NCBI GenBank assembly: GCA_030141605.1
Contig: JAQGDQ010000510.1
Coordinates: 1-64,000, forward strand
DNA: 64,000 bases
DNA from: Tubiluchus corallicola
Lineage: Eukaryota > Priapulida > Priapulimorpha > Priapulimorphida > Tubiluchidae
Direction: 5' to 3'
Part shown: one piece after another, positions 1 through 11,123 of the stretch
Layout: the number at the start of each line of letters is the position of its first letter
Numbering within the stretch: position 1 is the stretch's first letter
Notes under the pieces: model-generated
The model's input: only the letters and a program-made list of their open reading frames with translations
Database searches by the model: none
Told to the model about the DNA's origin: nothing
Translations under genes and position numbers: made by a program

Positions 1-35
1 CAGGTTATATAATGATATCAATGAATAAATCAGTT
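1..35 (+). repeat. Left arm of a 35-bp perfect inverted repeat
   Basis: The first 35 bases are the exact reverse complement of 3947-3981. The match stops at base 36. Whether it continues upstream of the window cannot be seen. The two arms enclose the first minisatellite array and about 1 kb of other sequence, which would fit terminal inverted repeats of a ~4 kb element. Against this, the second copy of the right-hand sequence (11124-13072) continues beyond the right arm without a break. Confidence 0.6.
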
Positions 36-49
36 GCTACTCCAGCTAC

Positions 50-2880
50 TACTAGATGACAGAGGAATTCCTAGATGACAGATAACTTCCAAGAGGACTT
101 CCTAGAGGATTGGAGAAAGCCAAGAAGACAAACGTCTTCCTAGATGACTTCCTGGAGGACAGTAGAATACCAAAAGGGCAGATGACTTCCAAGAGGACAG
201 AAGACATCATAGAGTATTTCCTAGAGGTAATATTACTTAATAAAGGTTAGAAGACTTAAAATAGAACAGAGGACATCCATGAGGACAAAGAACTTCTTGA
301 ATGACAGAAGTTATCCTTAAAAGACAGAGGACTTCCAAGGGGACAGAAGATGACCTTTGCCCTCTTGGAAGACTTCTAGGAGATCCACTGAACTCTAAGA
401 AGTCCTGTGTCCTCCTGGAAGTCTTCTGTATTTTTGGAAGTCCTCTAGAAAGACCTTTTGCTTCTAGAAAGTCCTGTGTCATCTAGAAAGTTCTCCAGGA
501 AGTCTTCCTTCCTATTGAGAGTAATCTGTCCTCTTGGAAGTCCTCTGTACTATTGAAGGCATCTTCTAGACCTTTGTCTTCTAGAAAGTCCTCTATCATC
601 CAGGATGTCCTCTAGGAGGACTTTTGTCCTCTTGGAAGTATTCTGTCCTCTATGAAGTCTTCTGTTGATTAGGAAGACCTCTGTCATCTAGCAAGTTCCC
701 AAAGTCTTCATAGAGGACAGAATAATTGCAAGAGGACAAAGGATTTCCAACACGACAGAAGTCTTCTTATAGACTTCCAAGAGGACGATGGTAAAAAGTT
801 TCATCTAGTAAGTTCTTCTGGAAATCTCCTGCCCTAAAAGATTTCTTATGTCCTCCTGGAGGTCTTCCATCTTCTAGAAAGTCCTCCAGGAAGACCTTTT
901 TTCTAGGAAGTCCTCTATGAAGACCTTTGTCTTTTAGGAATCCTCTGTCATTTAGGAAGTCCTCTGGGAGGTTCTCTGTCCTCAAGGAAGTCCCCTGCCC
1001 TTTTGCAAGTCCTCTGTCTTCTTGGAAGTCCTCTGTCCTTTTGGCATTTAGGAAGACCTCTGCCTTCCAGGAGGTCTTCTCTCCACTTGGACTACATTGT
1101 CCTCTGTCCTCAGCCCTCTTACAAGTCATCTAGGAAGGCACTTGTTTTCCTTGAAGTCCTCGGTTAAATAAAAAATTCTCTAAGAAGTCTTCTGTCCTAT
1201 TGGAAGTCCTTTGTCCTGTTGCAATTATTCTCTCCTCTATGAAGACCTTTGGGAACTTCCTAGATGACAAAGGACTTGCCAAAGGACTTTGTAGAGGACA
1301 GAATACTTCCAAGAGGACAGAAATCCTCCTGTAGGACTTCTTAGATGATAGAAGACTTCCTAGAAGACAGAGGTCTTCCTAGAGAACTTCCAAGGTAACA
1401 AAAGACTTCCAAAACGACAGAGGACTTCCAAGAGGACAGAAGACTTCATAGAGGATTTATTAGTGGTTAGATTACTTCTAAGAGGACAGAAGTCCTCATG
1501 AAGGATATCCAAAAGGACAGATGACTTCCTAAAACACTTCCTAGAGGATTGAAGACTTCCAGGAGGACAGAAGACTTCCAGAAAGACAAAGGACTTCCTA
1601 GAAGACAAAGGTCTTCCAAGATAACTTCCTGGAGGACATCCCAGAGGATTGAAGATTTCCAGTATGACAGACGGCCTTCTAAAAGACTTCCTAAATGACT
1701 GAGGATTCTCAGAAGATAAAGGTCCTGCTAGCGGACTTCCTCGAAGACAGAAGACTGCCAGGAGGACAGAGGACTTTCAAAAGGACAGAGGACTTCTTAG
1801 ATGACAGACGAATTCCTAGAAGACTTCCTAGAGGATAGAAAACTTGCAAGAGGACAGAGGTCTTTCAGAAGGACAGAGGACTACCTAGAAGACAAAGGTC
1901 TTCCTGTAGGACTACATAGAGGACAGAAGACTTTCAATAGAACAGAGGACTTCCAGCAGGAGACTTCTTAGAGGCCAGAGGATCTCCTAGAAACTTCCAA
2001 TAGGACAAAAATCCGTAGTTGGCAAAGGAATTTCTAGAAAACAAAGGTCTTCCTAGAGGGCTACCTAGAGGATAGAAGACTTCCAAGAGGACAGATTATT
2101 TCCAAGAAGTCAGAAGTCCTCCTTGAGGGTTTCCTAGATGATAGAGTTCTCTAGGGGATTCACTGATTTCTAAGTAGTCCCCAGTCTCCTAGAAGTCTTC
2201 GGTTTTAGCATGTCCTCTAGGAAGATCTTTGTTTTCTAGAAAGTCCTCTGTCATCTAGGAAGTTAACCAGGAAGTCTTCTGTCCTATTGAGAGTAATCTG
2301 TCTTCTTGGAAGTCTTCTGTCTGCTTGGAAGTCCTATGTCTTTTTGGATCACTTCTGTCATTCGAGAAGTTCTTTGTCCTCTTGGATGTCCTATGTCCTA
2401 TCTTAAGTCTTCTATCCTCTATTAAGTAATATTACCTCTAAGAAATCCTCTATGAAGTCTTCTGTCCTCTTGGAATCCTCTGCCCGTTTGGTAGTCTTTT
2501 GTCCTTCGGGAAGTCATCTAGGAAGTCATTTCTCTTCTTGGATATCTTCAGTCCTCTAAGAAGTCCTCTAAGAAGTCTTCTAGGAAGTCATCAGTCATAT
2601 AGGAATTCCTTTGTCTTCTAGGAAGTTGTCTTTCCTTTTGGAAGTCCTCTGTCCTCTGAGAAGTCCTCTGTCCTACTGGAAGTCTTCTGTCTTCTAGAAA
2701 GTCCTCTGTCGTCTAGGAAGTACTCAAGGAGATCCTCTCTATTCAAAGAAGTCTTCTGGGATATTGGAAGTCTTCAATCCTCTAAGACGTCCTCTAGGAA
2801 CGCCATTCCGTCTTTGGAAGTAGTTTATCATCTAGAAAGTTCTCCTGGAAGTCCCCTGTCTTTTTGGATGTCTTCTGTCT
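50..2880. repeat. Degenerate ~19-bp minisatellite, array 1
   Basis: The unit is close to AGGACTTCCAAGAGGACAG and is itself built of two ~9-10-bp halves. Copies are divergent. Orientation switches along the array: AGGACTTCC-type from about 60 to 300, GGAAGTCCT-type to about 1240, AGGACTTCC-type to about 2150, then GGAAGTCCT-type to 2880. Short open frames here are Ser/Leu/Arg-rich products of the repeat and not genes. Confidence 0.9.
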
Positions 2881-2945
2881 TCTATCATGGCACCCAAATA
2901 CAGCATTTCATTAAAGCAAGTAAGTCAAAGCACTGTTAGTCAATC

Positions 2946-3113
2946 TCAATCCTCGTCGTCTGTTACACGTGCGAGTTCTTTAATTTTCTTATTAGCTGCA
3001 ACGGAAGCAGCACGTTTGAGCTTAGCAGATGTAGGAGTAGCTGGAGCAGCATCAACAACTTCACATTGTGATGATACAAGCCTTTGCTTCTCTAACCCAC
3101 TTATGAAAGTTAG
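2946..3113 (-). pseudogene. Possible C-terminal coding fragment, unknown family
   Basis: The minus strand has 56 open codons ending in TGA at 2948-2946. The predicted end includes AKLKRAASVAANKKIKELAR and a short acidic tail (DDED). The Lys/Ala-rich, charge-patterned composition looks more like protein than repeat. It lies exactly between the minisatellite and the duplicated block and is absent from the second copy of that block. No clear splice acceptor is visible upstream. The overlapping plus-strand frame (ATG at 2887, 111 codons) is Ser/Ala-rich and is probably its shadow. I do not recognise the family. Confidence 0.25.
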
Positions 3114-3284
3114 TTATGAAGTTGAACACTTGTTCAATCATCCCTGTTGTCTACTGAGTATGACACAGATATTTTTCCTTACAACTAGGTTTTGTGGGTT
3201 TACTAATAATAATCAGTTATAAAAGTAAATTGTGCCATATTTACAGCTGAAAAACAATATCGTTTTGTGTGCTTTAGATTATGA

Positions 3285-3470
3285 GGAAGCTGACTGACTG
3301 ATTGATTGATTGGCTGACTGACCGACTGACTGACTCACTCACTCAATACCTGCTTGACTGAATGAATGACTTGATAATTTATTGACTCACTTGCTGGCTG
3401 CCTGACTGACTGAATGGCTGACTTACTGATTGAGTGACTCACTCACTCTCCTACTCACTCAATCATTCAC
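3285..3470. repeat. Degenerate (TGAC)n/(CTCA)n simple repeat
   Basis: Runs of TGACTGACTGAT-type tetramers shift into ACTCACTCA-type tetramers. A shortened version sits at 11262-11333 in the second copy of the duplicated block. Confidence 0.85.
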
Positions 3471-3946
3471 GCACGGCAAAATACCTACAATATGCAATAT
3501 ACAGCAAATCGTTAAGCAAGTGATTTAATGTTTAGCTTACTGATATTCTTAGGTAATGAAGTTAATTGCAGTTAACCGGCGGGTCAAAGCAAACATTAGG
3601 CTAGCATAATTAATGTATGATCAATGTTCCTGCTTACAAACAAAAGGATAGAAGCAAAAATGTTTTATTCACTTACCGACAATTTTTATGTACATATAAA
3701 TAGAAACGGCCTGTACCAGGCGTTTTTGAATAAATCAAGTGGCTGAGTCTATTAACACCGAGTCTGATTAGCTGCGCCTACGGTCTTAGATTATAGCAAA
3801 ATTGTGACAACTTTTCCTTTAAACGCTCTGCGAACGTGAACCAGTCGTTGCGCTAGTTTGACTGGACTATTGCCTAGACATATACTATACTGTTATAAAT
3901 ATAAATTCTGTACTTTGTACTTTGTAAGTGTTAATTGAGCTGGCTA

Positions 3947-3981
3947 AACTGATTTATTCATTGATATCATTATATAACCTG
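3947..3981 (-). repeat. Right arm of the 35-bp inverted repeat
   Basis: Exact reverse complement of bases 1-35. The equivalent position in the second duplicated block (about 11818-11852) has one substitution (GAAATC for GATATC). Confidence 0.6.
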
Positions 3982-4741
3982 TGCGCAGTTTATTGAAAAC
4001 AAAATCGCTTTATAAAATGTTTTGAAAAGCTACTGAAGGTTGGTCATTACCTGCCTGTTCATACCTGATTAGGTGTTACCTGGGAAAATTCCTCCTTTAG
4101 AAAACTGGATTATAATTATCAGCAGTTTCAATCTGTAATGCGTCTATATAGCGAAATTTCAAATGATTGCTGCTCTTTGTGCTCTTAATTCGTTTCCACC
4201 TGAGGGTCTTATCAATTTGATCTTTCAATCTACCTGACATTCTTGGCTAAGAGAATTTGGTAAAACTTCTGTTAAATTTGTCTGCCCAGCTTTGCACATG
4301 CAGTTTACTTCAGGGGATTTGTCAAAATGTCTCAAACGATCTGTTCAAAAAATGGCAAAATAAGATTCAAATAAAGGATTGAGTTGTGAGCTGGGCTTAG
4401 AGCAGCGCATAGAACTTGATAAAATAATATTGTTTCAAAGGCATAAAAACCTCTTCAATTATTTTCCTGCATCAAATTTAATTTGATCGTCCTGGAATAT
4501 ACTTTATTTGTGTTCATTAAGTAGGTTAAATTATCATCATCATTGATTGAAATTGTTATGTAATTTAGGCAAAGTTCCTTAAAATTAGAACATGTATGTA
4601 AGGCAAATATCAGTATTGTGTTTTTAACAGAAATTTTAAAAGCTTTAGCTGTTATTTGCGAGTATTAAGAAGAAATGTCTCAGTTGGTTTGTTTAAGAGG
4701 ATTTGGCCTTAGTCCCGCTGCTTTTTCAAGCAACAACAACC

Positions 4742-4745
<4 letters not shown>

Positions 4746-4776
<31 letters not shown>

Positions 4777-4780
4777 CGCG

Positions 4781-4828
<48 letters not shown>

Positions 4829-4834
4829 CACACA
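4746..4834. repeat. (CA)n microsatellite with CG-rich interruption
   Basis: About 90 bp of CA repeat, broken in the middle by CGCGCACGCGCGCA. Open frames on both strands here are repeat translations. Confidence 0.95.
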
Positions 4835-4844
4835 CGTGTGCCAC

Positions 4845-5495
4845 CCCCCTCCTTGTGAACAATCGTGGATAAATTTCTCTCATATCTTAAACATCAGTCT
4901 TCAAAATGGCGATGCAATTTACCCTGTGTTACATTTCTGAATTACAGAATCGCTCTTTGTGCAATATGAAAAGCTCTTCAAGGCTGGTCATTACCCACCA
5001 GGGATATAATCCTGGGAAAATTCCTCACACTAATTTAAAATGAGGGATTATAATTACCATTGAATTCAATCATTATTATGTTGTCCAAGTGAATTACTGA
5101 AAATTATAGCTGCTCTTTGTGAGTTACATACAAAGGTTATCTGAAGTGCGCTAATGGATTTGATGAGGCTGATAATAAAAGACTTAATCTCTTTGTAAAC
5201 GGTATTTATCGTGTCTCAAGATAGGATATCATATCAAAGGATATCATAAAATGATGTAATTGAAATAACTATCGTGCTTTGTGTGCAGCGAGCAGAGCGC
5301 ATCAGAACAGAGCAAAGCAGAACAAAGTGGCTTGTGTGGCAGGATTTTATAAAATTATAATTATATCTATTAGCCGGTGTTTCTGCTAGGGAGTAGACAG
5401 CATCTCAAGTGCAGCAGAGCAGGATTTCATAATGTCATAATTACTTCCATTAGTTGTAGTTTGCGATCTTGGATTTCAAATGGTTATATAAAAAA
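4845..5495 (+). repeat. Dispersed ~650-bp module, copy 1
   Basis: The module recurs inverted at about 29960-30570 and directly, more diverged, at about 19305-19770. Shared landmarks are the sequence around GGATTTCAAATGGTTATATA (5471) and the one around ACAATCGTGGATAAATTTCT (4859). It contains one unit of the ~173-bp dispersed family. No coding sequence is seen. Confidence 0.8.
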
Positions 5496-5600
5496 ACTGT
5501 GCAAAGATCGCGCAAAAACTGCGCAAAGATCCCGCTAAAACCGCGCAAAAACTGTGCAAAGATCACGCAAAAACCGCGCAAAGACTGTGCAAATATCATT
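5495..5600. repeat. Short tandem repeat of GCGCAAAAACTG type
   Basis: Repeated GCGCAAAAACTG / TGTGCAAAGATC motifs give a repetitive Arg/Lys/Asn/Cys reading. This is a simple tandem repeat, not a gene. Confidence 0.75.
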
Positions 5601-5859
5601 GTTCTATTATCAATAAATTGCACCGATTCAATAATTCGTGTAAAAACTGTTCTATGACAAATTTCAAATGACAGACAGTTCTATAAACTTCTTCCCTCTC
5701 TGCCCTGCTAACAAGCAGGATGTTAACTTGAATTATAAATCTGATTAAATCCTGTAAACCAGACAACTTGAGGCAAACTCATTATTTTCAAAGAATGTCT
5801 TTATTAAATTTATAAACCTGTTAAAAACTTCAACTACAGACAACATGCTCTAACAAAGA

Positions 5860-6340
5860 GCGGCTATAGTTGTCGATAATTCACAGTGACAGCATAATAG
5901 AGATTAAAACCAATGATAATTATAATCCTTCATCTTAACGTGATTAAAAGAATTTTCCCAGGATTATCCCGGGTGATACGTCTGGATGAACGCTGAGCAA
6001 TGACCAACCTTGAAGAGTTCTTCATAACACACAAAGACGCTTCTATTATCAATAAATTGCACCGATTACAAAATGATTGAAATTACGTTTAATTTTAATC
6101 TGGCTTTGTAAACTGATGCGAGGAATTTTCCCAGGATTATGCCGGGTAGTTTGGCTGGATGAACGCTGAGCAATGACCAACCTTGAACAGTTTTTCAAAA
6201 CACACAAAGACGCTTCTATTATCAATACATTGCAGAGTAATTCACCTGAGAAAATTCCTCCAGTCTATTTAGAAAATTGGTTTATACTTATCAGCAATTT
6301 CAATCAGTTTTAAGCTTTTGATGTGAAAATTACAGCTGCT
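5860..6340 (-). repeat. ~173-bp dispersed family, inverted units
   Basis: AATTTTCCCAGGATTAT recurs at 5951 and 6124, a spacing of 173 bp. The units are reverse complements of the tandem array at 31443-32240. A forward-oriented partial unit follows at about 6240-6340. Confidence 0.8.
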
Positions 6341-6569
6341 CTTTGTGTTTTGTAAGGAACGTCTCAAGTGGTTTGCATCGTAGGTTATTATCATTAAATT
6401 TATCTGACATTCTTTAAGCATCCACTCTGCCTCAAGTGGCCTGCAGAGAGGATATGATGGAGTTATCAGCAAAACGATCAGACATTCTTTGTAAATAACG
6501 CAGCCAAATAAAATGCCTTCAGAGGTTTTGATGAATTTATTAAAATTACCATCAACTTTTTCTGACCTC

Positions 6570-7310
6570 CGTTGTTACTTTTAGGGCAGATCACTATTTA
6601 CGAATGAAGAAAAATTTTAAATCTTTAACAATTTTCCTTGAATTTATATTACAACTTCGAAATCTTGTCCCCAGATTTCATAAAATGACAATTTGTGGAC
6701 CAATCATGCCACACTCTCTTTTCACACAAAAGAGCAGCCCAAAGCTTTTTTTAAATATTTTAAAGGATTTGAGCTGAGACGCCGTTCATGCCGTGCAAAC
6801 AAAGAAAGATTTTAATCATGAGCAATTTTGTCTGGAATTTGATAATGACTGAAACGAGCCAGAAATAATAATCCCCACTTTTGAAATTCGACGGCAGATT
6901 TCACAAAACTCTAAATTACAGACCAATTTAAACGTTCTCCACACACAAAAGAACAGCCTAAGGGTTTTTAAAATCTTCTAAAGTAATTGAGCTAAGACCC
7001 GGTTTATGCTCTGCTCATAAAGAAAGATTTAATCTTCAGCAATTTCGTCTGGAATTTAATAATAATGAAACTCACAGAAAATAATAACCCTCGCTTTTGA
7101 AATTTATAATATTTGCAATCTTGAGACATGCTCTCTGCACACAAAAGCGCAGCTTATTTATAATCCTTTTGAAATATTTAACTGAGTGGCAGGTTAACTC
7201 CCTGGAGACAAAGAAAGATTTTAGTCCCCAATAATTTCATCTGGAATTTAATAACAATTGATATTCTGACAATAATAATAATAATCTCGTTTTTTGAAGG
7301 TTCAGCAAAT
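6570..7310 (+). repeat. Tandem repeat of ~200-220 bp, about three units
   Basis: The motif CACAAAAG-GAACAGCC-type recurs at about 6724, 6944 and 7140. Each unit carries a shared segment around AAAGAAAGATTTTA and TTCGTCTGGAATTTAATAA. The units are diverged and non-coding. Confidence 0.7.
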
Positions 7311-7479
7311 TTCTCAAAAATCTAACCTGCGTGAGATCTCCTGGGTAATGACCAACCTTGAAATGTTTGCTCCCCTAAATAAACACCTAGACTCCAATTT
7401 CTGACAACTTTTGGAAATTTCAGAGGAAATTTCTCCTGTTGCTTCCCACTGAATTCTTTTTTTTATATAATTCATTTTT

Positions 7480-7620
7480 GCAACAACTGTGTCGTCATTT
7501 TCATTGTTGCTGCTGCTGCTCCACCTTCTTCTCTTGCTAGCGCTATTGTTTTTGCTGTTGTTGTTGTTGTTACTGCTGATGATGTTGATGATGATGATGA
7601 CGCTAATGATGTCACTTTGG
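7480..7620. repeat. Trinucleotide-rich tract
   Basis: Runs of GCT, GTT and GAT triplets over about 140 bp. The long Leu/Met or Ser/Asn frames on either strand are products of this tract. Confidence 0.85.
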
Positions 7621-8530
7621 CTGTTGCTTTTCTTTCTACAAGCTTTACACATAATTCCGCAAGAAGCAATTGATGCTTTTGTTCCCAGAAATAAGCTTTA
7701 TCTCAATATCAGTCTTGAGGCAAAATCTTAAGCAATCGTTTTTTCTAATTTATATCCCTGAATGGGAGGCGCTCTATTAGCTCTAATCATTTTAAAATTG
7801 TAGCAAAATTGTCAGGCTTAAGAAGTATTACAAGCAACTACATTTTTCTTGTAGAATTTCACATTTCTTTGTTAGGTGGTTGTGTGTCGTTGTCAGTTAT
7901 CGTCTACGATTCTAGGATTATCCAGATGGCGTATGTAATTGGGTGGGTGACCAAGCTTAGATCTATCAACACACACAATGAATGACTCTTTTTTCAAAAG
8001 TAAAACAAGTCTCTCTAATATAAAAACACGAATTGTTGAAAATTGTAAACTGATACTAGGAATTTTCCCATCTTTGCTATACATGTCTAAATTGATTAAT
8101 TTTAAAATTTTGAGACACAAAAAGCGATTTTCATTTTCTTAGTGAGGTTGGTTGTTACGTAATTATTTCAGTCACAGATGATACAATTTAATGAATTGTC
8201 CTGAGGAATTTTCACACGATTATCCTTGAAGAGTTTCCCACCTTGAAGAGTTTTTCCTAACTCACAAAGATGCTTCCATTATAAAGAAATTGTGCCCCAT
8301 TACACAATGATTGAAATTACGTCTAATTTTAATGCAACTTTTTAAATTTAATGTGAGGAATTTTCCCAGGATTATGGATAACATTGTTAATGCATGCACG
8401 CAGGCATCACAGAAAGTTTTGGGTCGCTCTACAAACTGAGCAAAGACGATTTTTGGCAATATCGAAAATTTGTATGTGATTTTTAGATGAATAAAACGTT
8501 TATGCGATTATCCATTTTAAGGTAAACCTT
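7621..8530. other. Intergenic sequence with ~173-bp family fragments
   Basis: AT-rich. Inverted fragments of the ~173-bp family are visible at about 8030-8060 and 8190-8420 (GGAATTTTCCCAGGATTATG near 8352). No gene seen. Confidence 0.6.
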
Positions 8531-11110
8531 TAAGTCTTCTGCGCTTTTGGTAGTCTTTTGTCCTCCAGGAAGTCATCTAGGAAGAAATTTGTCTTCTTGG
8601 ATATCTTGAATCCTCTACGAAGTCCTCTAGGAAGTCTTCTAGGAAGTCATCTGTCATCTAGGAATTCCTCTGTCATCTAGAAAGTCTTCTATCCTTTTGG
8701 AAGACCTTTGTCCTCTTGGAAGTCTTTTATCCTCTTGGAAGTCATCTAGGAAGACCTTTTCTTTCCTAGGAAGTCCTCTGTCCTCTTGGTAGTCATCTGT
8801 CCTCCTGGAAGTCTTTTATCCTCTAGGTAGCCCTCTAGGAAGACTTCCAAGATGTCAAAAGACATTTCTATAAGGCAGAGGACTTCCATGAGGACAGAAG
8901 ACTTCTTAGAGGTCAGTAGATCTCCTAGAGGACTTCCCAGATGACAGAAGACATCCAAAAGGACGGAGGACTTCCAGGAGGACAGAGGCAATTCAAGATG
9001 ACAAAGGTTCTCCAAAAGGACAGAGGACTTCCTAGATGACAGATGAATTCCTAGAATACAGAAAACTTCCAGGAGGACAGAGGACTTCTAAAAGACAGAG
9101 GACTTCTTAGAAGACAGTGGATCTCCTAGATGATATCCTAAAAGACAGAAGACTTCCAAGAGGACAGAGGACTTGCAAAAGGGCAGGGGACTTCCAAAAG
9201 GACAGGAGTTTTCCTAGAGAACCTTTAGAGGACTTCCTAGAGAATTGAAAACTTTCAATAATACTGAGGACATTCTTGAGGACAGAGGACCTCCCAGAGG
9301 ACTTCTTAAATGGCAGAGGATTCCTAGAACACAAAGGTCTTCATAGAGGACTTCAATCCTCTAGGAAGTCCACTAAAAGTCCTCTAGGAAGACTTCTGTC
9401 CTATTGGAAGTCCTTTGTCCTCTGGCAATTACTCTGTCATCTATTAAGATCTTTGGGAACTTCCTAGATGACAGAGGTCTTCCTAATCAACAGAAGACTT
9501 CCTAGAGTACAGATGACTTCTTGTAGGTCAATGGATATACTAGAGGTCTTCCCAGATGTCAGAAGTCTTCCCAGAGGACTTCTTAGAGGAATCAAAACAT
9601 CCAAAAGGACAGAGGACTTCCGAGAGGACAGGTGACCTCCTAGAAGACTTCCTAAATGACTGAAGATTCCTAGAAGATAAAGGTCCTCCTAGTGGACTTC
9701 CTAGAAGACAGAAGACTGCCATGAGGACAGAGGACTTGTAAGAGGACAGAGGACTTCCAACAGGACAGAGGCCTTCCAAGATGACAGATGTTCTCCAAAA
9801 GGACAAAGGTCTTCCTAGATGACAAATGTCTTGCCAAAGGACTTCGTAGAGGACAGAATACTTCCAAGAGGACAGAAGTCATCCTGGAGGACTTCCTAGA
9901 TGATAGAGGACTTCCTAGAAGACAAAGGTCTTCCTAGAGGACTTCCAAGAGGACAGAAGATTTCCTAGATAATTTCCTAGAGGACTTCCCAGAGGATTGA
10001 AGACTTCCAGTATGACAGAGGTCTTCTTTGAGGACAGATGACCTCCTAGAAGACTTCCTAAATGACTGAGGATTCCTAGAAGATAAAGGCCCTCCTAGTG
10101 GATTTCTAGAAGACAGAGGACTTTCAAAAGGACAGAGGACTTCTTAGAAGACAGTGGATCTCCTAGATGATATCCTAAAAGACAGAAGACTTTCAAGAGG
10201 ACAGAGGACTTGCAAAAGGGCAGGGGACTTCCAAAAGGACAGGAGTTTTCCTAGAGAACCTTTAGAGGACTTCCTAGAGAATTGAAAACTTTCAATAATA
10301 CTGAGGACATTCTTGAGGACAGAGGACCTCCCAGAGGACTTCTTATATGGCAGAGGATTCCTAGAACACAAAGGTCTTCATAGAGGACTTCAATCCTCTA
10401 GGAAGTCCACTAAAAGTCCTCTAGGAAGACTTCTGTCCTATTGGAAGTCCTTTGTCCTCTGGCAATTACTTTGTCATCTATTAAGATCTTTGGGAACTTC
10501 CTAGATGACAGAGGTCTTCCTAATCAACAGAAGACTTCCTAGAGTACAGATGACTTCTTGTAGGTCAATGGATATCCTAGAGGACTTCCCAGATGTCAGA
10601 AGTCTTCCCAGAGGACTTCTTAGAGGAATCAAAACATCCAAAAGGACAGGGGACTTCCGAGAGGACAGATGACCTCCTAGAAGACTTCCTAAATGACTGA
10701 GGATTCCTAGAAGATAAAGGTCCTCCTAGTGGATTTCTAGAAGACAGAAGTCTGCCAGGAAGACAGAGGACTTTCAAAAGGACAGAGGACTTCCTATATG
10801 ACAGTGGAATTCCTAGATGACAGATGATTTCCTAGAAGACTTCCTAAAGAATAGAAGACTCGCAATAGGACAGAGGTCTTTCAGAAGGACAGAGGACTTC
10901 CTTGAAGACAAAGGTCTTCCTGGAAGACTACAAAGATGACAGAAGACTTTCAATAGGGCAGATGACTTCCAGGAGGACAGAGGACTTCATAGAGGCGGAT
11001 CTACTAGAGGACTTCCAATAGGACAGAAATCCCTAGATGACAGATGACTTTCTAGAAAACAAACTTCTTCCCAGAGGACTACGTTGAGGTTAAAAGACTT
11101 CCAAGTGGAC
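8530..11110. repeat. Degenerate ~19-bp minisatellite, array 2
   Basis: Same unit as array 1, again with orientation switches: GGAAGTCCT-type to about 8840, AGGACTTCC-type to about 9350, a short reverse stretch to about 9460, and so on. It contains a tandem higher-order duplication: 9100-9730 recurs at 10137-10767 with an offset of 1037 bp and few differences, including the small reversed patch. All open frames inside are repeat translations. Confidence 0.9.
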
Positions 11111-11123
11111 AGATTACTTCTAA

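Larger units (their letters stand above)
3135..4706 (+). repeat. Duplicated block, copy 1
   Basis: This sequence recurs in the same orientation at about 11124-13072, with long near-identical stretches such as the one ending TATATAACCTGTGCGCAG near 3987 and 11858. Copy 2 differs by loss of most of the TGAC repeat and by gain of a 127-bp tandem expansion. In both cases a 19-bp minisatellite array lies immediately upstream, so array plus block were probably duplicated together over about 8 kb. No gene is recognised inside. Confidence 0.85.

Noticed and set aside
237-1608. Open frames of 60-120 codons in minisatellite array 1
   Set aside because: Repetitive Ser/Leu/Arg/Glu readings follow the 19-bp unit; the same kind of frame appears on both strands and in array 2.
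4675-4883. Open frames across the (CA)n tract
   Set aside because: Alternating Thr/His or Val/Cys from a dinucleotide repeat.
7314-7731. Leu-rich and Ser/Asn-rich frames near 7.5 kb
   Set aside because: They come from the GCT/GTT/GAT triplet tract.
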